This document shows, piece after piece, positions 49,369-53,072 of a stretch of 53,072 nt of DNA. Made by a program: the position numbers and the translations under genes. Numbering within the stretch: position 1 is the stretch's first letter; each line of letters starts with the position of its first letter. The notes under the pieces are model-generated. The model was given only the letters and a program-made list of their open reading frames with translations, did no database searches and was not told the DNA's origin. The stretch comes from Saprospiraceae bacterium (GTDB lineage: Bacteria; Bacteroidota; Bacteroidia; Chitinophagales; Saprospiraceae), in the NCBI GenBank assembly GCA_027080725.1, contig JALWRC010000074.1, positions 1 through 53,072 of the forward strand, written 5' to 3'.

Positions 49369-49450
49369 GTTTTTTGAAGTTATTACGTTTTTTGGAAGGG
49401 AAAAGTTGGTGAGTAGAACCATTCTTTTGAAGAGTATGGCAGACTCAACC

Positions 49451-49864
49451 CTAATTTAAAACCGGAGGATAAATCAGCAAAAATTCCGGTACTTCTGCCT
49501 GAAAGAAGGTGCCCCCCTCGAGATCCATCATAGTGTAAGCACCCGACATTTTTCCGATTACGGTACTCACATGGGTCCAGGAGCTGTAATGAAAATGACC
49601 ACCGGGTTGGATAACGGGCTGTTGGCCGATGACCCCTTCCCCTTCGACTAAAGAGATGCCCCCAAGCGCATTTTCCACTGCCCAGTTGCGTCTCAATAAC
49701 CGGATGGGTTGATCCCGGAGATTGTGTATGGTAATGTGATACACATGCCCATAGATTGATCTTGCCGGAGACGACTGCTGGGGAAGAAAGCCTACCTCTA
49801 CCTCGATGGTAACCCCTTCCGTCGTTTTGACGTATTGCAAAGCCAATCTGTTGTTTGAAGCCAT
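49451..49864 (-). CDS. apaG: ApaG protein
   Basis: A 137-residue protein with the ApaG beta-sandwich: VTIEVEVGFLPQQSSPARSI, then GHVYHITIHNLRDQPIRLLR and WAVENALGGISLVEGEGVIG, GGHFHYSSWTHVSTVIGKMS. ApaG proteins are linked with Co2+/Mg2+ efflux or dinucleoside polyphosphate levels; the biochemical role is unsettled. Length is normal. Confidence 0.93.
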   Translation of the reverse strand: MASNNRLALQYVKTTEGVTIEVEVGFLPQQSSPARSIYGHVYHITIHNLRDQPIRLLRRNWAVENALGGISLVEGEGVIGQQPVIQPGGHFHYSSWTHVSTVIGKMSGAYTMMDLEGGTFFQAEVPEFLLIYPPVLN

Positions 49865-49918
49865 GGTTATTTTCTATGTATTAGTTGTAAAACAACAGAT
49901 ATGTGCAAGAGGTTCACC

Positions 49919-50035
49919 TTACTTATATTGAAGAGTTTTGTTGCGTGCCCATTTAATAGCCTGTTCTTCGAATGACCGGAATACTGTAGCCTTATCCATA
50001 CTTTCCGGTTTGCCTCTCAATCCAACCCATGTCAT
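49919..50035 (-). CDS. Small hypothetical ORF upstream of apaG
   Basis: A 38-codon frame with ATG at 50035 and TAA at 49919-49921. The product (MTWVGLRGKPESMDKATVF, then RSFEEQAIKWARNKT and LQYK) looks like real protein. The frame remains open for another 16 codons upstream of the ATG, so the true start may be further up or this may be the 3' remnant of a longer gene. It lies 54 bp before apaG on the same strand. No family recognised. Confidence 0.4.
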   Translation of the reverse strand: MTWVGLRGKPESMDKATVFRSFEEQAIKWARNKTLQYK

Positions 50036-50142
50036 CTGTACATTAAAAATCCCGGTGCTGCGAAAAATGAGATGTAGAACAATCTATTTTCCGGCAAAAT
50101 CACTACTTTTACCCAACGGTTTTATCGCCGGATAGTGTAGAT

Positions 50143-50155
50143 GGTATGAAATGGT
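50143..50155 (-). repeat. Dispersed 13-mer, exact copy
   Basis: GGTATGAAATGGT lies 51 bp upstream of the acs start, in a 171-bp gap after the small ORF at 49919-50035. Confidence 0.85.
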
Positions 50156-50206
50156 ACACTATTGACCGGCTCATACCTTATTTCGTTAATTCTCAAAAAT
50201 CTTGTT

Positions 50207-52105
50207 ATGCAAATCAAAACAGTCGAGCAATACGTAGATACGTATCGTAAAAGTGTGGCGGATCCGGAGGGGTTCTGGTCGGAAATAGCCGGCCATTTCA
50301 TATGGAAAAAACCATGGGAAAAGGTCTTGCAGTACGATTGGGACAAACCGGAGTTTAGGTGGTTTGAAGGGGGACAGCTCAATATTACGGAAAACTGTCT
50401 GGACCGGCATTTGGACGATAAAGCGGACCGGACTGCGATTATTTGGGAGCCCAACGACCCAAATGAGGAAGCGCGAAAAATCACTTATCGCGAGTTGCAT
50501 AAAGAAGTATCCCGCTTTGCCAATGTACTTAAAAAGCAAGGCATAAGTAAAGGAGATCGGGTGTGCATCTACCTGCCGATGATTCCCGAATTGGCGATAG
50601 CTGTATTGGCATGTGCCCGGATAGGAGCGATTCACTCGGTGGTGTTTGCCGGGTTTTCGTCCAAATCCCTCGCCACGCGAATCGACGATGCCACGTGCAA
50701 AATGCTGCTCACAGCAGATGGGGGTTATCGCGGCACCAAGACCATCGCACTGAAGGAAATTGCAGACAAGGCCCTTGAAATATCGGAAACACAATCGGTA
50801 GAAAAAGTCATCGTCTTTAAGAGAACCGGCCAAAATGTGGATATGCTGGAGGGACGGGATATCTGGTGGGAGGAGGCATTGGAAGGGGCATCTGCGGACT
50901 GTCCGGTCGAAGTGATGGAGGCGGAAGATCCATTGTTTATCCTCTACACGTCCGGCTCGACCGGCAAACCCAAGGGCATCATCCACACGACAGGAGGATA
51001 CATGGTCTATACGGCCTATTCTTTTATCAACGTTTTTCAATACAATGAAGGAGACATCTATTGGTGTACGGCGGATATCGGTTGGATTACCGGCCATAGT
51101 TACATCGTATACGGACCTTTGCTGGCAGGAGCGACCACTATGATGTTTGAAGGAGTGCCGACCTTTCCGGATGCAGGACGATTCTGGCAAATCGTAGAAA
51201 AGTATAAAGTCAACCAATTTTATACTGCACCTACAGCGATCCGGGCATTGATGAAGTACCCCTTAGAGCTCGTGCAGCGCTCGGATCTGTCATCACTTCG
51301 AGTGATTGGCACCGTCGGAGAACCCATCAATGAAGAGGCCTGGGTGTGGTATAAGAAGAACATAGGCAATGGCGAAGTGCCCATCATCGACACTTGGTGG
51401 CAGACGGAGACCGGAGGTATTCTCATCACGACCATTCCGGGTGTCCTGCACGATGAGCCCACCTATGCAGGCTTGCCCCTGCCCGGGGTGCAGCCCATGT
51501 TGTTTGACGAGATGGGAGAAGAAGTAGAGGGATTTCCGTCAGAAGGCCGGTTGGGGATAAAGTTTCCGTGGCCCTCCATCACGAGAGGCATTTGGGGAGA
51601 TCAGGAGCGCTATAAGCGAACCTATTTCTCCTTCGAAAATCGGTATTTTACCGGGGATGGGGCCCTGAGAAACAAGCGTGGATATTACCGTATCACCGGA
51701 CGCGTAGATGATGTCATCATTGTATCGGGGCATAATCTCGGCACAGCGCCTATCGAAGATGTGATCGACGACCATCCTTTGGTGGTGGAGACGGCCATCG
51801 TCGGGTTTCCGCACGATGTCAAAGGAAATGCACTTTACGCCTTCATTATCCTCAAGCAAAATGTAGATGAAGAGGATGAGCTCGCGTTGGAAATCAACCG
51901 GCTGATAGCAAAGAAAATCGGCCCCATTGCCAAATGCGACAAAATCCAATTTGTCCCCGGACTACCCAAGACCCGTAGCGGTAAAATCATGCGCAGGATT
52001 CTGCGCAAAATCGCTGCCGGGGAAACTTCGGATTTCGGGGATATTTCGACATTGCTCAATCCGGAAGTGGTCGAAAAAATCATTCAGAAGAATTCGGCTT
52101 TATAA
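50207..52105 (+). CDS. acs: Acetyl-CoA synthetase
   Basis: It activates acetate to acetyl-CoA through acetyl-AMP. The 632-residue ANL enzyme has the N-terminal ACAS_N segment (MQIKTVEQYVDTYRKSVADP), P-loop-like YTSGSTGKPKGIIHTTGGYM, the TWWQTETGG acyl pocket motif, GRVDDVIIVSGHNLGTAPIE at the hinge, and the regulatory PKTRSGKIMRRILRK with the catalytic, acetylatable Lys593. The start at 50207 matches the family; an earlier in-frame ATG at 50162 adds 15 residues. Substrate choice for acetate is supported by the conserved WWQTE motif. Confidence 0.95.
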   Translation: MQIKTVEQYVDTYRKSVADPEGFWSEIAGHFIWKKPWEKVLQYDWDKPEFRWFEGGQLNITENCLDRHLDDKADRTAIIWEPNDPNEEARKITYRELHKEVSRFANVLKKQGISKGDRVCIYLPMIPELAIAVLACARIGAIHSVVFAGFSSKSLATRIDDATCKMLLTADGGYRGTKTIALKEIADKALEISETQSVEKVIVFKRTGQNVDMLEGRDIWWEEALEGASADCPVEVMEAEDPLFILYTSGSTGKPKGIIHTTGGYMVYTAYSFINVFQYNEGDIYWCTADIGWITGHSYIVYGPLLAGATTMMFEGVPTFPDAGRFWQIVEKYKVNQFYTAPTAIRALMKYPLELVQRSDLSSLRVIGTVGEPINEEAWVWYKKNIGNGEVPIIDTWWQTETGGILITTIPGVLHDEPTYAGLPLPGVQPMLFDEMGEEVEGFPSEGRLGIKFPWPSITRGIWGDQERYKRTYFSFENRYFTGDGALRNKRGYYRITGRVDDVIIVSGHNLGTAPIEDVIDDHPLVVETAIVGFPHDVKGNALYAFIILKQNVDEEDELALEINRLIAKKIGPIAKCDKIQFVPGLPKTRSGKIMRRILRKIAAGETSDFGDISTLLNPEVVEKIIQKNSAL

Positions 52106-52136
52106 ATAGTGTTCCAAAAACGAAATACGTACAAGA

Positions 52137-52204
52137 AATGGTTAAAACCATTACAAAAATTCGTCTGTAACATCCATCCCACGGTTAAAATCGTGGGCTA
52201 TGTT
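52137..52204 (+). repeat. REP-like hairpins after acs
   Basis: AATGGTT and AACCATT (52137-52152) form a small hairpin. A second, CCCACGGTTAAAATCGTGGG (52178-52197), is flanked by AACAT and ATGTT that extend the stem. 'CCCACGGTTAAAA-CGTGGG' resembles the REP-like hairpins associated with IS200/RAYT transposases in Bacteroidota. They may also act as a terminator for acs. Confidence 0.55.
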
Positions 52205-52246
52205 AACACCCGTTGGAGTGGCTCGATTCAGCTAAAATTAACGGTA

Positions 52247-52951
52247 TCACCGCATCACCACCACCTTTCTCGTGACGATAGCGTCCCTCAAAAACAATCG
52301 AAGGACATACACGCCCGGGGCATGCAGTGCTACCGAATGCCGCTGTGTCCTGCCCCTCTCTGCAATCCGACCTGTGGCCATATCCAACAGCATATAGTCC
52401 ACTTCCTTATCTATCCCCTTGACATAAAGGGTGGAGTGCGAGGGATTGGGATATACCACCACTTCAGGATGAGGGTCCTCCGGAGTGTCCACCTCTAATA
52501 CCCAGGTACTATCACAATCGTAATCCACAAATTTATACAATGCCGTATCATTACTAAAGCAACGCAATTGTCCTATATATCCTAAGGGATCCGCAGTGGG
52601 ATGGGGTAAAATAAACTGAGCAGTGGGCATTCCGCCCGACAAAAATCCAATCCCCTTAACAACTCTGTGGCCTGATTCGGAAAAGATGGAGTCGTCGGGT
52701 GTTTGGTCACTGAGATGATAATATCCCTCGTAACGGACATAATACACCGGCCTTACTGTATTGTCCGGTAGGGTATAGGGACGTACACTATCGATGTAAC
52801 CATACCCTCGATAGTAGTCAAAGGTACTCAACCCCTTGTGTAGTCTTCTACCATAAATTGGGAAGGAATCCACCCCACTAAAATCCATGACCAGCCGGTA
52901 GATAGTATCCTCCCTATCCCTGACATACCACCGGTCATCCTGATCGTACAT
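52247..52951 (-). CDS. T9SS sorting-domain protein, probably 5'-truncated
   Basis: A 234-residue frame. The C-terminal 75 residues are a type A T9SS sorting domain (PEVVVYPNPSHSTLYVKGID, then LDMATGRIAERGRT and LHAPGVYVLRLF, ending TRKVVVMR). The N-terminal part (MYDQDDRWYVRDREDTIYRL) is unrecognised and has many Tyr and Asp residues. There is no signal peptide, which a T9SS cargo needs. Upstream in the same frame a TGA lies four codons before the ATG, and the frame before that TGA is open to the window edge. So the gene is either truncated or broken by a stop codon or frameshift. Confidence 0.6.
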   Translation of the reverse strand: MYDQDDRWYVRDREDTIYRLVMDFSGVDSFPIYGRRLHKGLSTFDYYRGYGYIDSVRPYTLPDNTVRPVYYVRYEGYYHLSDQTPDDSIFSESGHRVVKGIGFLSGGMPTAQFILPHPTADPLGYIGQLRCFSNDTALYKFVDYDCDSTWVLEVDTPEDPHPEVVVYPNPSHSTLYVKGIDKEVDYMLLDMATGRIAERGRTQRHSVALHAPGVYVLRLFLRDAIVTRKVVVMR

Positions 52952-53072
52952 AGGGTTTCCTCAGAAATGGAAATTGTGGTGTTCACAAAACTTAATGACG
53001 TTGGTGACAAATAGTATTACACCTATCCAAGATTTAGAGGTGTCATTTAGCTTAGCCCTGATAGCATTCAAT

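Noticed and set aside
1-53072. CRISPR arrays, tRNA or rRNA genes
   Set aside because: I saw no regularly spaced direct repeats and no tRNA-like GGTTCGA-type arms or rRNA sequence on either strand. Weak cases could be missed by eye.

Overview
The window looks like a chromosome segment from a member of the Bacteroidota, probably a Saprospiria-like lineage. The phylum call rests on several things seen here: C-terminal type IX secretion (T9SS) sorting domains, a FecI/FecR/TonB-receptor cassette with an STN domain, tandem OmpH/Skp genes next to murI, a roughly 630-residue PurF with a Cys-9 propeptide, DUF4956 and DUF2007 proteins, and TAnnTTTG-type -7 promoter elements. The order-level guess is inference. 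No rRNA, tRNA, CRISPR array, phage module or complete transposase gene was recognised.

Layout. 1-5.6 kb is a decayed, repeat-rich stretch. It holds a possible immunity gene, an ORF6N gene with an in-frame stop, a second broken gene remnant, the ATP:cob(I)alamin adenosyltransferase, menC, and a ParD/ParE-like toxin-antitoxin pair whose toxin is split by one small inverted-repeat element nested in another. 5.7-15.5 kb is mostly housekeeping: clpB, a two-TM protein with an Imm17-like partner, two OmpH/Skp chaperones, murI, purF, and tag, which is broken by a 165-bp element. 15.5-24 kb carries a SulP transporter, an ECF sigma/anti-sigma/TIKI-fold-like lipoprotein operon, aminopeptidase P, a beta-barrel protein and arsM. 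24.2-32 kb has a membrane LytTR regulator, an ECF sigma/membrane anti-sigma pair, then a DUF4956 - HlyD-like - TolC-like - NUDIX set with no ABC transporter ATPase. 32.1-35.1 kb is an overlapping operon rpiB - M28 peptidase - multi-pass membrane protein. 35.4-41.7 kb is visibly AT-richer: ECF sigma, FecR, TonB receptor and a convergent M43-like metalloprotease. 42-53 kb holds a BNR-repeat sialidase-like T9SS protein, methylmalonyl-CoA epimerase with a TauE-type permease, small proteins, a barrel protein, an OmpA-family protein, a T9SS esterase, apaG, acs, and a T9SS protein lacking its signal peptide.

The most unusual content is non-coding. Two families of about 165 bp non-autonomous inverted-repeat elements (here family 1 and family 2) have inserted into or beside genes: ParE toxin, tag, the stop codon of the sialidase gene, and next to the adenosyltransferase. 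One insertion is nested, and family 2 shows 3-bp target duplications. A separate 13-mer, ACCATTTCATACC, occurs eight times exactly and several times with one mismatch, in intergenic regions and also in linkers of coding regions, far above chance. A 30-bp compound-palindrome repeat forms a third family.

The best candidate for an undescribed protein system is the DUF4956/HlyD/TolC set next to its own ECF sigma/anti-sigma pair, with two stacked RNA hairpins between the HlyD and TolC genes.
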